The position numbers and the translations under genes were made by a program. The notes under the pieces are model-generated. The model saw nothing but the letters and a program-made list of their open reading frames with translations, was not told where the DNA came from and ran no database searches. 64,000 nucleotides of DNA from Sphingobacteriales bacterium 44-61 (lineage in GTDB: Bacteria; Bacteroidota; Bacteroidia; Chitinophagales; Chitinophagaceae): NCBI GenBank assembly GCA_001898405.1, contig MKTW01000010.1, positions 418,405-482,404 of the forward strand, read 5' to 3'. Shown one piece after another: positions 42,394-52,871 of this stretch (position 1 is its first letter; each line of letters begins with the position of its first letter).

Positions 42394-44286
42394 CTATCGT
42401 TGAACTATCTTTTTACTATTCTTATATGCCTCCATCCCACACTCCAACCATTCCTGGTATTCAGACGTGGCAGTATATCCCACCGGGTGATTCAGTAACT
42501 CTTCATCCGGTGATAACAACACATACTGCGGCTGTGAAGCCGATCCGAAATTATTGGATTGAAATGACGCCCATCTTTCGCCCATTGTACTGCCGTCTTC
42601 TAATTTTTTCCGGTCATCCACATAGAGGGATACCAATACAAAGTGGGAATCAATCAATGTCTTTATTTCCGGTCTTGTCCAGACATTCTCTTCCATTTTC
42701 CGGCAGTTCACGCAGGCCCAGCCGGTGAAATCCACCAACAAAGGCTTTCCTTTTTCTTTGGCAATGGCGACCGCCTTCTCATAATCATTTACTACTTCCG
42801 GTTCCACGCCCTTACCATGAACATTGTTTTTCCCATATACGCTATATGAAAGAGGCGGCGGGAATCCACTGACCCATTTCAGGTTGGCATATTTGCTCTC
42901 AGTTAATCCGGGAACCAGGTAAGCGGCAAAAGTCAAACTCAATGCACCAAAGAGAAGCCTTCCCCTTGTGACATTGAACTTGCCGTATCGAAGCAGCCAT
43001 TGTATGTTCAGCAGATAGGCTGCCAATGCCACGGTAATTAAAAGCCAGATGGCTATAAATACTTCCCGCTTCAGGATGCCCCAATGCTCCACCAGATCTG
43101 CATTGCTCAGAAATTTTAATGCTAAGGCCAGCTCTACAAATGCCAATGATTTCTTCAGCGTCACCATCCAGCCGCCGCTTTTCGGTAACTTCTTCATCCA
43201 TTGCGGAAACATGGCGAACAGGCCAAAGGGCAGAGCCAGTGCCAACCCAAATCCTGCCATACCGGTTGTCAGCGCCCAGGCACCGTTTGTTTCGCTGATA
43301 GTATTCACCAACAGAAAGCCCAGGATCGGACCGGTACAGGAAAAGGAAACGATGGCCAATGTCAGCGCCATGAAAAATATCCCTGTTATACTTCCTGAAC
43401 TACTCCTTTTATCCGTGCTGTTTGCTCCGGGTAGTTTCAACTCAAATATCCCAAACAGCGATAAGGCGAATAACAGGAACACTGCAAAGAATACTATGTT
43501 TACCCATTTATCGGTAGCGATGATGTTAAAGAGTTGCGGGTTTACGGTACCGGCAATATGAAAGGGGATGCTTGCCAGCACATAAATCCCAAAAATGAAA
43601 GCCCCGTATAAAAATCCGTTGCGTACTCCTTGCCGTTTACTAGCTGCCCTGTTCATAAAAAATGAAACGGTCACCGGCAGCATGGGGAAGATACAGGGCA
43701 TCAGCAGGGCAATCAAGCCTCCCAGGAAACCTTTACCAAACACAGCCCATAAACTGTTATCAGATGTACTCACTTTCTCGCCGCAATCAGCTACCGGCTG
43801 GTCCAGGTTAATATTCATCCTCTTCTTCTGACTCTCAGCGATGCCTCCCTCAAGTAATACTTCAATCGTTTCCTGAATGGGTAGAAACTCATTGCCCCGG
43901 CTGGCAAAGCCTGTAATTTTAACAACAAACTTTTCCGGTATGGATCCTATTATCCGAATGTCTTGTTGCAGAATGATTGGATTGGCATATACTTTCAGCA
44001 CCTTGTTATCAAACAAAGGATCAGTGTAGCCTGTTACGTCGGACAACCATTTTGTTTCCTCCGCCTTTACTCCTGTATGTTCCCATTGAAGCTTTAATTC
44101 TTCTAAACCAGTTGATTCACCACTCTCTGCATACATCTGCCAGCCTTCCTTCAATTTACCTTCCAGTAGAAGTGTATAGCTATCCGCACCAGTTTTGGTT
44201 GCTGTAAGCTTCCAACTCACAGGCTGCTGTTGGCAGAAACCCGCAAGTGAATATAAAAAAAACAGGTATGAAAGGATAATTTTCAT
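42394..44286 (-). CDS. dsbD: Thiol:disulfide interchange protein DsbD
   Basis: This 630-residue inner-membrane protein carries electrons from cytoplasmic thioredoxin to the periplasm. It has a signal peptide and an N-terminal DsbD-alpha domain (about 20-150). The membrane domain holds the paired cysteines in LLMPCIFPMLPV and VSFSCTGPILG across eight helices. A C-terminal thioredoxin domain has DFTGWACVNCRKME. All three modules are complete. It is the last gene of the SusC/SusD-TlpA cluster and probably keeps the TlpA protein reduced. Confidence 0.93.
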   Translation of the reverse strand: MKIILSYLFFLYSLAGFCQQQPVSWKLTATKTGADSYTLLLEGKLKEGWQMYAESGESTGLEELKLQWEHTGVKAEETKWLSDVTGYTDPLFDNKVLKVYANPIILQQDIRIIGSIPEKFVVKITGFASRGNEFLPIQETIEVLLEGGIAESQKKRMNINLDQPVADCGEKVSTSDNSLWAVFGKGFLGGLIALLMPCIFPMLPVTVSFFMNRAASKRQGVRNGFLYGAFIFGIYVLASIPFHIAGTVNPQLFNIIATDKWVNIVFFAVFLLFALSLFGIFELKLPGANSTDKRSSSGSITGIFFMALTLAIVSFSCTGPILGFLLVNTISETNGAWALTTGMAGFGLALALPFGLFAMFPQWMKKLPKSGGWMVTLKKSLAFVELALALKFLSNADLVEHWGILKREVFIAIWLLITVALAAYLLNIQWLLRYGKFNVTRGRLLFGALSLTFAAYLVPGLTESKYANLKWVSGFPPPLSYSVYGKNNVHGKGVEPEVVNDYEKAVAIAKEKGKPLLVDFTGWACVNCRKMEENVWTRPEIKTLIDSHFVLVSLYVDDRKKLEDGSTMGERWASFQSNNFGSASQPQYVLLSPDEELLNHPVGYTATSEYQEWLECGMEAYKNSKKIVQR

Positions 44287-44308
44287 TTACTCGTTCTGAA
44301 TTTGTTAC

Positions 44309-44761
44309 TTATTGAAGAGGAATATTAAAGGAGACCGTTTGCGGTGGCAAACACTCTTCATCATTACAAATCATAAATTCAATGCTGCCGCTTATATTGG
44401 TTTTGACGTTAGATCTTACTTTCACTGTTTGCACAAAATCAGCCTTGCCATCAAAATATTTTACTGTTACGCCAAATACATCCTCATACTTGCTTACAAT
44501 TTTTCCAACTTCTTTTGGATTACCGTCAATAACTGCCAACGGATTTTTATTAAAACTGATGCTTGTGGGCAATGCACCACCTTCTGGGCTGGTTTGGCTG
44601 TAAATATGCCACGGACTTTGCACCACCGGTGTAAAATGCACCTCGTAAGTTTTATCACCGATTTTATTTGTACTGAAACCCCATATTACAACATCTGACA
44701 TCTGTGTTTTTCCCAGATATGCTAAACTTATACACGCAATTGTACATACAATAGTTTTCAT
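44309..44761 (-). CDS. Stand-alone DsbD alpha-type domain protein
   Basis: This 150-residue secreted protein starts at 44761, giving signal peptide MKTIVCTIACISLAYLGKTQ. The body (VIWGFSTNKIGDKTYEVHFTPVVQSPWHIYSQTSPEGGALPTSISF ... SIEFMICNDEECLPPQTVSF) is the DsbD N-terminal immunoglobulin-like domain. It carries the CNDEEC pair that accepts electrons. It repeats the domain already present in the adjacent DsbD, so it may be a dedicated shuttle between DsbD and the TlpA protein. It is 22 bp upstream of dsbD. Confidence 0.82.
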   Translation of the reverse strand: MKTIVCTIACISLAYLGKTQMSDVVIWGFSTNKIGDKTYEVHFTPVVQSPWHIYSQTSPEGGALPTSISFNKNPLAVIDGNPKEVGKIVSKYEDVFGVTVKYFDGKADFVQTVKVRSNVKTNISGSIEFMICNDEECLPPQTVSFNIPLQ

Positions 44762-44783
44762 AATTATAATCCTTCTCGGGGCC

Positions 44784-46313
44784 CTAATCTTCCGAAATGC
44801 TTGTTGATTTATTTGCGAGCAAAAGATCAATAACCGCTTCCAATTCTTCTCTTGACTTGAAGTCGCTTATACTTCCAGGCTTATAAATTCTTCCGCCTCT
44901 ATCTATCAATATGGGAAAGGGATATCCTGTAATATTATAGTGCTTAATAATAGGGTGGTCTTCACCCAGCCCGTCTGTGTATAGATTAATATCGTTTACC
45001 GAAGTGTAATGCCCTTTTTCAATAGTCTTCCTCCAAGCTGGGAAAGATTTGTCTATCGATACCGTAATAAAAACAATGTCCCTGTCTTTATATTTAGCTT
45101 TGATATCCTTCAAAACATCTCGATAATATACCTCGCACCATTTACATCCAGTAAACCAAAAGTCAATAAACACATACTTCCCCTTAAATTCTGAATATTT
45201 CACTTTCTGTCCATGATAATCGGTCAGGTTAAAATCAAATGCCATTGAACCACCCATTAAACTTGAGTAGCGAGAAATATATTTTTTAAAGTAAGAGTTT
45301 CCAACTATATTAAATCCAACATTTAATAGGCTGTCGAAATTTTTACTCTTTTGTATTACATTTTGATCACCAAAGTAAGCACACAAGATTTTCTGTTGAA
45401 CTTCCGTAGGAAAACTACTAATGTCTGTAATGGCGCTAAATGCCTTCACATCTGAGTTGCCAATTTTGGTGAATGCATACGTAAGCCGTAATCTATCATC
45501 GATATAATCAGCATACGACTTAGAAATTACTTTAGCCGGGTTAGAAATTATGCTGTCAATTAAAACTATTTTTCCAAAGTTGTGTGCTAGAGATTTAAGA
45601 GAATCAACGTTATTTGTTTCAAACAATTTGTACAAAAAATGCTTATAAAGAGACTTGCCGGCATCTGCGTAAATATCAATCAAGTAAAGGTCAAACACCA
45701 GCGGACTGATCATCCCTTTATACTGATTTAATAACTCAGATTGTACTTTAATTCGTCGTTGGATATAATTATTCTCGATATAGAGCCCTCCGCTATCAAA
45801 TATCAAGTTTCGACCATTATCTGATGCTCCCAGTAAATACTCTGCTCCTGATATTGCTTCCCAGCACTGAAATTTTGCAGCCCCCCTTCCTTCGTAAATA
45901 ATTTTTGAGGCTTTGTGAAGCACAGCCCCTGCCCCAGATTGAGTAAATTTAGAAGAAGGAATTTTAAGACATAGGAGATCCCCCTTTTCAAGAAGTTGCA
46001 TCCAAACAATAAATTCATCGACCACTCCACTTTTTTTAGTAAAGACAGAAAAGTATCCAACTTCATTAATTCCTTTTAAATTAAAAACAAATCCATCTTT
46101 AATACGTTTTGCTTGTAGAATTAGATCTGGAATGTTGTCATATCTGTCACCAAAAACCGGTTTCTCAAAGTAATACAGAAATAAAGAATCGGGTACATGC
46201 TCACTAGGAATTCGTATTTCGATTTTTGCCTGACCCTCTGCTTCTTGCTTTGATTTGGCCAAACTAGTAAGAGAGAAAAGAGTTACTACGCTCAGTAAAA
46301 GGAGTCTTAACAT
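44784..46313 (-). CDS. TlpA-family thioredoxin-like protein
   Basis: This 509-residue periplasmic protein has a signal peptide (LLLLSVVTLFSLTSLA). A large N-terminal helical part of a type often found next to SusC/SusD spans about 25-355. The thioredoxin domain spans about 355-505, with FDFNLTDYHGQKVKYSEFKGKYVFIDFWFTGCKWCEVYY as its active-site CKWC, and later GYPFPILIDRGG (cis-Pro). It is co-directional with SusD upstream and the DsbD-alpha gene downstream. Confidence 0.85.
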   Translation of the reverse strand: MLRLLLLSVVTLFSLTSLAKSKQEAEGQAKIEIRIPSEHVPDSLFLYYFEKPVFGDRYDNIPDLILQAKRIKDGFVFNLKGINEVGYFSVFTKKSGVVDEFIVWMQLLEKGDLLCLKIPSSKFTQSGAGAVLHKASKIIYEGRGAAKFQCWEAISGAEYLLGASDNGRNLIFDSGGLYIENNYIQRRIKVQSELLNQYKGMISPLVFDLYLIDIYADAGKSLYKHFLYKLFETNNVDSLKSLAHNFGKIVLIDSIISNPAKVISKSYADYIDDRLRLTYAFTKIGNSDVKAFSAITDISSFPTEVQQKILCAYFGDQNVIQKSKNFDSLLNVGFNIVGNSYFKKYISRYSSLMGGSMAFDFNLTDYHGQKVKYSEFKGKYVFIDFWFTGCKWCEVYYRDVLKDIKAKYKDRDIVFITVSIDKSFPAWRKTIEKGHYTSVNDINLYTDGLGEDHPIIKHYNITGYPFPILIDRGGRIYKPGSISDFKSREELEAVIDLLLANKSTSISED

Positions 46314-46365
46314 AATATAAACAAATTTGATAGAATAATAGTGTTCCCAATTTAAATGATCCAGA

Positions 46366-47754
46366 CTACCGTGGATTTTGCTGAATTCCAGAAAGTCGGA
46401 TTTCTGTTTCAGGAATTAGATAGACGTATCTCAAATCATTGGGAGGTAAAGTAAACGTCTGATTATTGATGGTTCTGGTAAGTGTAACAGCCCTAGTTGA
46501 TTCCAAGTTCAATCTCCTCAGATCGCTCCAGCGACATAATCCAGTAAATATTAATTCCTTTCGGCGTTCGGCAAGAATTATATCCAATGCTTGCTCCGAG
46601 GTTGATGCCGTAAAAGGCACAAAAGATCCGTTATTCTTCCATCTCTTGATCATTAAGGTATTTAAATCAGCAAGTGCCTCAGAAGTTCTCCCTAACCTGG
46701 CAAGAGCCTCCGCTCTGATAAGATAAACCTCATTGACAGCCAGACCTGAAAAAACAAAAACATTCCCTAAATAGCTGCCTCTAAAAACATACTGCTTTAG
46801 TGGAATTGAAATGGTACGAAAAAAAATTGCCTTTCGAAGGTCATCATCACTATATGAATCATATAATGTTGTGTCAATATAACTAGTGCTAGCATAAGCT
46901 CTTAAGCTAGTATAAGTTGCTCCAAATGCATAGAATAGTACTTCGCTGTTCAACCCTGTCGAAGATTGAATGTTAGGAAAAGGAAGTGCATTGGCACTGT
47001 TGATAGTATTATAATCCAATACGGTATTATATAAACTTAGTGACTGGCTTGAATACCTTTCAGCATTGACATAATCTCCCATTTGTAAAAAAACTTTTGC
47101 TAATAAGGCCGTTGCACTACGCTTTGAAGGGCGAGTTGCGACAGTTGAAATCTCTGGTAATAAATCCAACGCATCGACTAGATCAGTAGTAATTCGATTA
47201 TATGTTTCATTAATGGATGATCTGACTGATCTTACATTTGGATCAGATACTGTTCGAATAGGTATCCCCAAATCGTTTAGAGTGGTAGGTGCATATTGCT
47301 TAGCAAATATTTGGGCTAAATTAAAAAATGCAAATGAGCGGTAAAAAAGAGCCGACCCTCGAACCCGTTTGTGAAGTCCTGAATTGTCGGCAGTTACCTC
47401 TATTTTATCCAATCCTTCCAACACAATATTTGAAAGTCCGACGATGCTATAAGCGGAAGACCAATCAGAATATTCATAGCCTGTTTCAATAGAAGTATTC
47501 CATGTATACGCATTTCGTTCAATTTCACTTAATGTCAAATAATCTGTTGTTACCAAGAAAAAATTATCTGCGCTGATAGAACCAACTACAGGATAGTAGC
47601 TATTAAGCACGTCATCACGGTCAAGAAGTTTTTGATAATCTTCTAGCGTGCTTGGTGTCAACTTATTAAGATCATATTTCTTATCAAGCCAGTTATCTAC
47701 CTTTTTGCAAGAAAAGGTTATCAGTGTTGATAAAATTAAAATAAGGTATTTCAT
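46366..47754 (-). CDS. SusD/RagB-family outer membrane lipoprotein
   Basis: This 462-residue lipoprotein has lipobox TFSC (Cys16). SusD features are FYRSFAFFNLAQIFAKQYAP in the TPR part, AEALARLGRTSEALADLNTLMIKRW and the C-terminal ERRKELIFTGLCRWSDLRRLN. SusD proteins form the lid of the partner SusC channel and bind the substrate at the cell surface. It lies 17 bp downstream of susC. The cluster regulator is FecI/FecR type, so peptide, siderophore or glycan substrates are all possible. Confidence 0.93.
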   Translation of the reverse strand: MKYLILILSTLITFSCKKVDNWLDKKYDLNKLTPSTLEDYQKLLDRDDVLNSYYPVVGSISADNFFLVTTDYLTLSEIERNAYTWNTSIETGYEYSDWSSAYSIVGLSNIVLEGLDKIEVTADNSGLHKRVRGSALFYRSFAFFNLAQIFAKQYAPTTLNDLGIPIRTVSDPNVRSVRSSINETYNRITTDLVDALDLLPEISTVATRPSKRSATALLAKVFLQMGDYVNAERYSSQSLSLYNTVLDYNTINSANALPFPNIQSSTGLNSEVLFYAFGATYTSLRAYASTSYIDTTLYDSYSDDDLRKAIFFRTISIPLKQYVFRGSYLGNVFVFSGLAVNEVYLIRAEALARLGRTSEALADLNTLMIKRWKNNGSFVPFTASTSEQALDIILAERRKELIFTGLCRWSDLRRLNLESTRAVTLTRTINNQTFTLPPNDLRYVYLIPETEIRLSGIQQNPR

Positions 47755-47771
47755 GAGCTTAATTTTAAAAA

Positions 47772-50700
47772 TTAGAAAATCATTTTTACCCCGAATGTGA
47801 ACATCTTTGGAATTGGGTAAGTGTAACTATTACTAGAATAAGTATCCGGATCAATACCTCGGTTATTGGCTCTCCAAACTATTCCAAGATTGCTAATATT
47901 GCAATAAGCCAATATTCTTGAAATCGAAAGGTTCCGAAGTATCGATTTATCAAAATTGTACTGTATTTGAACGTCCTGAAGTCTAATGTGATCACCTTTT
48001 TCTACAAGAGCCGAAGAATATCTATAAAATCGGTCACGCTCTGTATTCGTAGCATAAACAATCGAAGGGATATCTGTGATTAGTTCATCTCCTGGATTTT
48101 GCCATCTCTTTTCATAATCTGAATGTAACGATCCAGCACTATAAAGCAATTGCTGATAATTCAGAGAGAGAGAGGGTCGCCGTATAAAATATTTCAGCTT
48201 AAATGCAATGTTTGCCGAAATACTAAGCTTACCCAAAGTAACAGTATTCATCAAATTTCCTGTCACTAGCGGACGCCCTGAGCCGTGATATATTAAGCTA
48301 TCAACACTTGGCGGATTTATCAGTTTTACATAATCCTTTGAGATTGACTCACCCCTAAAACCCAACGGATCGCCATTAATTGGATCAAGACCGGCAAAAC
48401 GATAACTGAATATGGAAAATCTACTGTATCCTAAAAAGGTGTTGTTTCCTGAACCAAAGAATTGTTGAACTACATTAGCAACAGGCATTTGCGCAGAATA
48501 CCTAGTCACTTTATCCTTGGCAAAGCTGATATTAGCAAGTGTGCTCCATGAAAAGACGCTCCTTTTAATATTAACAGAATTCAATGAAATTTCATATCCG
48601 CTTCCTCTTGTTTCAGCATAGTTTCCCAAAAAAGAAGTAAACCCAGACGAACCAGCTAACTGAACCTGATCCAACAAATCAAATTCGTCTTTCTTGTACA
48701 CATCAATTGATCCCGTAACTCTGTTACCTTTTAACGTGAAATCCACTCCAAAGTTTATTGTTCTAACCTTTTCCCACCTGAGTTCTGGATTAGGTGCTTG
48801 TGTGCCCTGAATATTTAAATACGGCAAGTTTGTCACCGAGCTAATATTAGTCGCAGCAATCAAAAAGGCAGAACCGTTATACACATTTCCAGCATACCCA
48901 TAGGTAGCTCTAAATTTTAATTTTGGAATTAAATCGAGCCGATAGAATTGCTCTTTTGTTATATCCCATAATAATCCTGTAGACCAAAACGGTTTAATTT
49001 TATCCTTAGTTTTTACTCCCAGCAAATTTGCGCCGTCAGTTCTTGTACTGAAGGAGAAGGTATAGCGGTTGAGATAGGAATATGCAGCATTCGCAGAAAA
49101 AGATAAAAATCGACGTGTTAACTGTGACAAAGTCACAACAGGTGGAGCCGGTATTCGTCTCGGAGCGGTGCTACCATTTATTACAAAACTTGTCAAGTAA
49201 TCTAAATTGGAAACGGATAGCCCTGTATTATCATCGTAACCGTATGCGAGATCAGTATTACCTTCAGATATAACCTCCTTGCCTTCACCGATAATTAATG
49301 CTGATATAGAATGGTCTCCTTTATTATAATTGTAACTCGACGAAATCCTCAAATTATTTGATTCTACAGACGAAGCATTTCTAGAGTATTGACCTCCTAG
49401 CGGAATTGGGTACGTTAATGCCCTTGTCGAGGAATTATATTGAGAATATTGGTTGATAAGATTTCGAGTCGCATATACTTGAAGGCTTTGAATATTTACT
49501 GACTCGAAATTCTGTATTTCTCTCTGGAACTGGATATCAAAACTAAGATCAGTAAGAATTCTGTATTTAATGCCAAGATTAACAATCAAGTTTTGCATTG
49601 CGGATGTGTTATTCGCAGATTGAATTTCATCCAATGGCCGGAATTGCCAGTCCAAAAAGCCCAATCTTTGCACTGAATCTTTAAATCTATTACTGTTACT
49701 TCGCGGTAAAGCTGCCGCATTTCCAAACTCATCAATCAACTTGGCATAGGGCATTTGCACTCCATCATACAAAAACATAGCCCCAGGTGCACTCCAAGCA
49801 AAATTATTTTTGATGTCAGTGGAAGCTTGTGTATAAGTTAAATTGGAATAAAATTCAATATTCTTGAAAGGATTATAAGTAGCAGACGATTTTAGTGATA
49901 TTCTATTTGACGAATTCCCTATGCGATTTTCAGAATTATCGTCAAATCCAAGGCCAAAATAATAAGAAGATTTATCTCCGCCTCCTCTTACCGAGGCCGA
50001 ATGTCGATTAGTTATTGCTGGTCTATAAATGTATCTTTCATAGTCGCTTCTCACATCATTTGATTTTAGTACATTTAATTGCTGATCTGCTTCACCACTT
50101 GTAATTTGGTTTTTCCTCAGCTTATCAAGTATTTCAACAACAGGGGAAATTGCAGGAAAATTTCTGTTGGTTGGCAATAAACTAGTGTTGTAGAATCCTT
50201 GCTCAAAAAGGTATCTTTCAATGTCAATAAAAGTAGAGGAGCCTACGTATTTATCATCTGAAAAAAGGCTTGGCCTTTCGGAAATACTTATATTAGTGTT
50301 GAGTTCGACTTGTGGTTTTTGATTTAATTTTCCTTTTTTTGTGGTAATGACAATGACCCCGTTGCCGGCCCTGGCACCCCAAATTGAAGCGGCCGCAGCG
50401 TCTTTAAGTATTGTTATGCTTTCTACATCATTTGGATTTAAATTGTTTATATCACCCTCAAATGGAAAATTGTCTAATATTATTAGGGGATCTCTAGACA
50501 TCACACTATTGATGGAACTTATGCCCCTGATGCTGATACCGTTTTTGGATGGATTCCGTGAATCAAAGGAGAGTCCGGGGGTAACATTATAAAGTCGACT
50601 AAGCACGTCACTTCCTACACCTCTATTATAAAGAGCATTGTCAATCTGTGTGAATGCTCCTGTGGCCCTTTCTTTGGGTATTTGTTGGTAGCCAGTGCTT

Positions 50701-51359
50701 ACAACCTGAACGTCTTCCCCTGCAACTACTCTTGTCTTTACGGTTAGGGTAGCAAGGTCAGCTTTGCCAGCCACTTTTACTTCGTATGCTTCAATATTCA
50801 CCCCGCTAATGACAAGCGTTGCATTTTCATTTACATTTTTCAATTCAAAATATCCGTTGGCATCACTAGCCACTGCATTTTTAGTCCCTTTTTCTGTAAT
50901 AGTAGCAATGACGGGTTCACCGTTTTCGTTTACAATCCTGCCTTTAACGTCAATGGGCGGGGGCGGAAGATTTTCGTCTGTTAAATTCGTTGGATCATCC
51001 TTGCTCTTAACGGCAATGATCCGCTGAAAAATTTTGTAAGTAAGCGGCTGGTCTTTGAAACACAAATCCAGCACTTGCTGGAGGCTGGCATTGCTTACCG
51101 TTATATCCACCTTATGGGTCTGTGTCAGCGCCTCCGTTTTGTAAACAAACGTATAGCCTGTTTGCTTTTTAATTTCGGTAAACACTTTTTCCAGCGGCGC
51201 ATCCTTCAATGTAAGTGTTACATTCTGTGAATGGCCGTTGGCGCTTGCCGCCAGGCAAGCCGAGAGCAGGATGATTGCTGTAATTTTCATGATCAACAGC
51301 GTTTTGGTTGTAAAAAGCCTACCCAACGGGTAGCCCTTACAAAGAGCCTTTAATAGCAT
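47772..51359 (-). CDS. SusC/RagA-family TonB-dependent outer membrane protein with STN domain
   Basis: The protein has 1195 residues. An extended leader typical of this family (MLLKALCKGYPLGRLF) precedes signal core IMKITAIILLSACLAASANGHS. An STN domain follows (about 45-125: VTLTLKDAPLEKVFTEIKKQTGY). Then come the CarboxypepD_reg-like domain (about 137-215) and the plug (VGSDVLSRLYNVTPGLSFD to GVIVITTKKG, about 245-345). The beta-barrel extends to the end, closing with FGVKMIF. The STN domain allows signalling to the FecR anti-sigma factor encoded directly upstream. Confidence 0.95.
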   Translation of the reverse strand: MLLKALCKGYPLGRLFTTKTLLIMKITAIILLSACLAASANGHSQNVTLTLKDAPLEKVFTEIKKQTGYTFVYKTEALTQTHKVDITVSNASLQQVLDLCFKDQPLTYKIFQRIIAVKSKDDPTNLTDENLPPPPIDVKGRIVNENGEPVIATITEKGTKNAVASDANGYFELKNVNENATLVISGVNIEAYEVKVAGKADLATLTVKTRVVAGEDVQVVSTGYQQIPKERATGAFTQIDNALYNRGVGSDVLSRLYNVTPGLSFDSRNPSKNGISIRGISSINSVMSRDPLIILDNFPFEGDINNLNPNDVESITILKDAAAASIWGARAGNGVIVITTKKGKLNQKPQVELNTNISISERPSLFSDDKYVGSSTFIDIERYLFEQGFYNTSLLPTNRNFPAISPVVEILDKLRKNQITSGEADQQLNVLKSNDVRSDYERYIYRPAITNRHSASVRGGGDKSSYYFGLGFDDNSENRIGNSSNRISLKSSATYNPFKNIEFYSNLTYTQASTDIKNNFAWSAPGAMFLYDGVQMPYAKLIDEFGNAAALPRSNSNRFKDSVQRLGFLDWQFRPLDEIQSANNTSAMQNLIVNLGIKYRILTDLSFDIQFQREIQNFESVNIQSLQVYATRNLINQYSQYNSSTRALTYPIPLGGQYSRNASSVESNNLRISSSYNYNKGDHSISALIIGEGKEVISEGNTDLAYGYDDNTGLSVSNLDYLTSFVINGSTAPRRIPAPPVVTLSQLTRRFLSFSANAAYSYLNRYTFSFSTRTDGANLLGVKTKDKIKPFWSTGLLWDITKEQFYRLDLIPKLKFRATYGYAGNVYNGSAFLIAATNISSVTNLPYLNIQGTQAPNPELRWEKVRTINFGVDFTLKGNRVTGSIDVYKKDEFDLLDQVQLAGSSGFTSFLGNYAETRGSGYEISLNSVNIKRSVFSWSTLANISFAKDKVTRYSAQMPVANVVQQFFGSGNNTFLGYSRFSIFSYRFAGLDPINGDPLGFRGESISKDYVKLINPPSVDSLIYHGSGRPLVTGNLMNTVTLGKLSISANIAFKLKYFIRRPSLSLNYQQLLYSAGSLHSDYEKRWQNPGDELITDIPSIVYATNTERDRFYRYSSALVEKGDHIRLQDVQIQYNFDKSILRNLSISRILAYCNISNLGIVWRANNRGIDPDTYSSNSYTYPIPKMFTFGVKMIF

Positions 51360-51573
51360 AACTTTGTGTTGTTTGGGTTAAACGATAAAGCAGTCTTACC
51401 GGACTTGTTTCAATTGGGTTAGCCCAGGCATCCGGCCAGGGGTGTTAGTAGCACTTCTGGCTTTTTGTTTAGGCTAATTACCGTGTCCGCCTTTCGGCGG
51501 ATAAGAGCTTGTGTTTACAACAGGTACAACTTTATTCAACGACTTTAAACTTCTTTTATAAGCCGGGTCAGGT

Positions 51574-52761
51574 TTATTTCAATACCGTTACCTTCTTTCC
51601 CTCAATTTTAAAATGGGCGCCGGTATATTCCAGCACTTTCAGCACTTCCGATACATTCACATTTCTGGGCACATCACCATTATATAATTGCAGCGGCACA
51701 TTCCCTTCATAATTCACTTCCACATCATACCATCGGGCAATCTCCCGCATGATAATTTTAAGATCAGTGCGGTTAAATTTGAAATACCCGTTTTTCCAGG
51801 CCATCACCAAGTCAACATCTACATTCGTATTCAGTGAAACAGTATTCGTGTTTACCACAGCTTGCTGGTTAGGTTTGATGTTCAATGAACTTTGGCCTTT
51901 TGAGACCTTCACCGAACCTTCGAGTAAGGTTACTTTGATATTGTCTTCATCGTCATAGGCGTTTACATTGAAATGCGTACCCAATACCTGCACTGTAACA
52001 TCTCCTTTGCTTACCTTGAAAGGTTTTGATTTATCAGTAGTCACTTCAAAGTAGGCCTCGCCGGTAATTGTGACATTGCGTTCATTGCCGATGAAAGCAA
52101 TGGGATAAGTAACGGATGATCCTGCATTCAGCCAGACATGCGATCCGTCAGCAAGAGCCATATCAATTACTTTGCTGCCTCTTGGGTTGCTGAGTGTATT
52201 GTACTTCATTTCTGTCAGCATGTCCCCGCCGGTGGTTTCATAGGCAATTTGCCCATTTGACAACTTTACCAATTTTACATTTCCCTGCATGGCGAGCTGG
52301 CCGTTATTCGCACTGTCCAGGTACACGGTGCTGCCATCTGCCAGGGTGATCATAGCCCGGTTGGTTTCAGGGGCTTTCACATCTTTAGCAGGTTCTTCAA
52401 CCTTCACCACTTCCTTTGTTTCCTTCGATGGTTGGAAAAACACCAGGTAACTTCCAAGTGCAACTGCCAGCAGTATCGAAGCCGCTACTGCAATTCTTCT
52501 CCATCGCATTCGCTTTACGGGGGCTGCCTTTTTTAACGGCTCATGAAACATTTTTTCCAGCATTTTTTCAGCCTCCTCGTCAGGCATCAACACGCTATCC
52601 TTTGCCGCCACCACCTGGCTCCAGTAAGACCCCAGTAATGCCCGGACCTGTTCTTCATGTTGGGGGTTCAATACAAGAGCCGACAATTCCCTGTTTTCTT
52701 CAGGGCTGCACTGCTCCTGGAGAAAGCGGTCAAACAGGTATGCTAAACGTTCGTTGGTCAT
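51574..52761 (-). CDS. fecR: FecR-family anti-sigma factor
   Basis: The protein has 395 residues. The N-terminal anti-sigma domain (RLAYLFDRFLQEQCSPEENRELSALVL) is cytoplasmic. One membrane helix (about 88-110: IAVAASILLAVALGSYLVFF) follows. A periplasmic FecR beta domain (MITLADGSTVYLDSANNG ... VWLNAGSSVTYP) and a C-terminal DUF4974 domain (about 325-395: FKFNRTDLKIIMREIARWYDVEV) complete it. It receives the signal from the STN domain of the adjacent SusC and controls the FecI-like sigma factor encoded upstream. Confidence 0.93.
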   Translation of the reverse strand: MTNERLAYLFDRFLQEQCSPEENRELSALVLNPQHEEQVRALLGSYWSQVVAAKDSVLMPDEEAEKMLEKMFHEPLKKAAPVKRMRWRRIAVAASILLAVALGSYLVFFQPSKETKEVVKVEEPAKDVKAPETNRAMITLADGSTVYLDSANNGQLAMQGNVKLVKLSNGQIAYETTGGDMLTEMKYNTLSNPRGSKVIDMALADGSHVWLNAGSSVTYPIAFIGNERNVTITGEAYFEVTTDKSKPFKVSKGDVTVQVLGTHFNVNAYDDEDNIKVTLLEGSVKVSKGQSSLNIKPNQQAVVNTNTVSLNTNVDVDLVMAWKNGYFKFNRTDLKIIMREIARWYDVEVNYEGNVPLQLYNGDVPRNVNVSEVLKVLEYTGAHFKIEGKKVTVLK

Positions 52762-52871
52762 AATACATTGAATTACAGGATAGGTTGGTTGGGCAAGAAT
52801 CGCAAAAAAGCCATCCTATTGAAATGAGAGTAATGGGGAAGTCCGTAGTACCAGAAAAAACCCAATTATTT

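Noticed and set aside
42309-42728. 139-codon plus-strand frame reading into dsbD
   Set aside because: It overlaps the conserved thioredoxin domain of DsbD on the other strand and has Pro/Ser/His-rich antisense composition.
43049-43561. 170-codon plus-strand frame opposite dsbD
   Set aside because: It lies opposite the DsbD membrane helices and has no recognisable domain.
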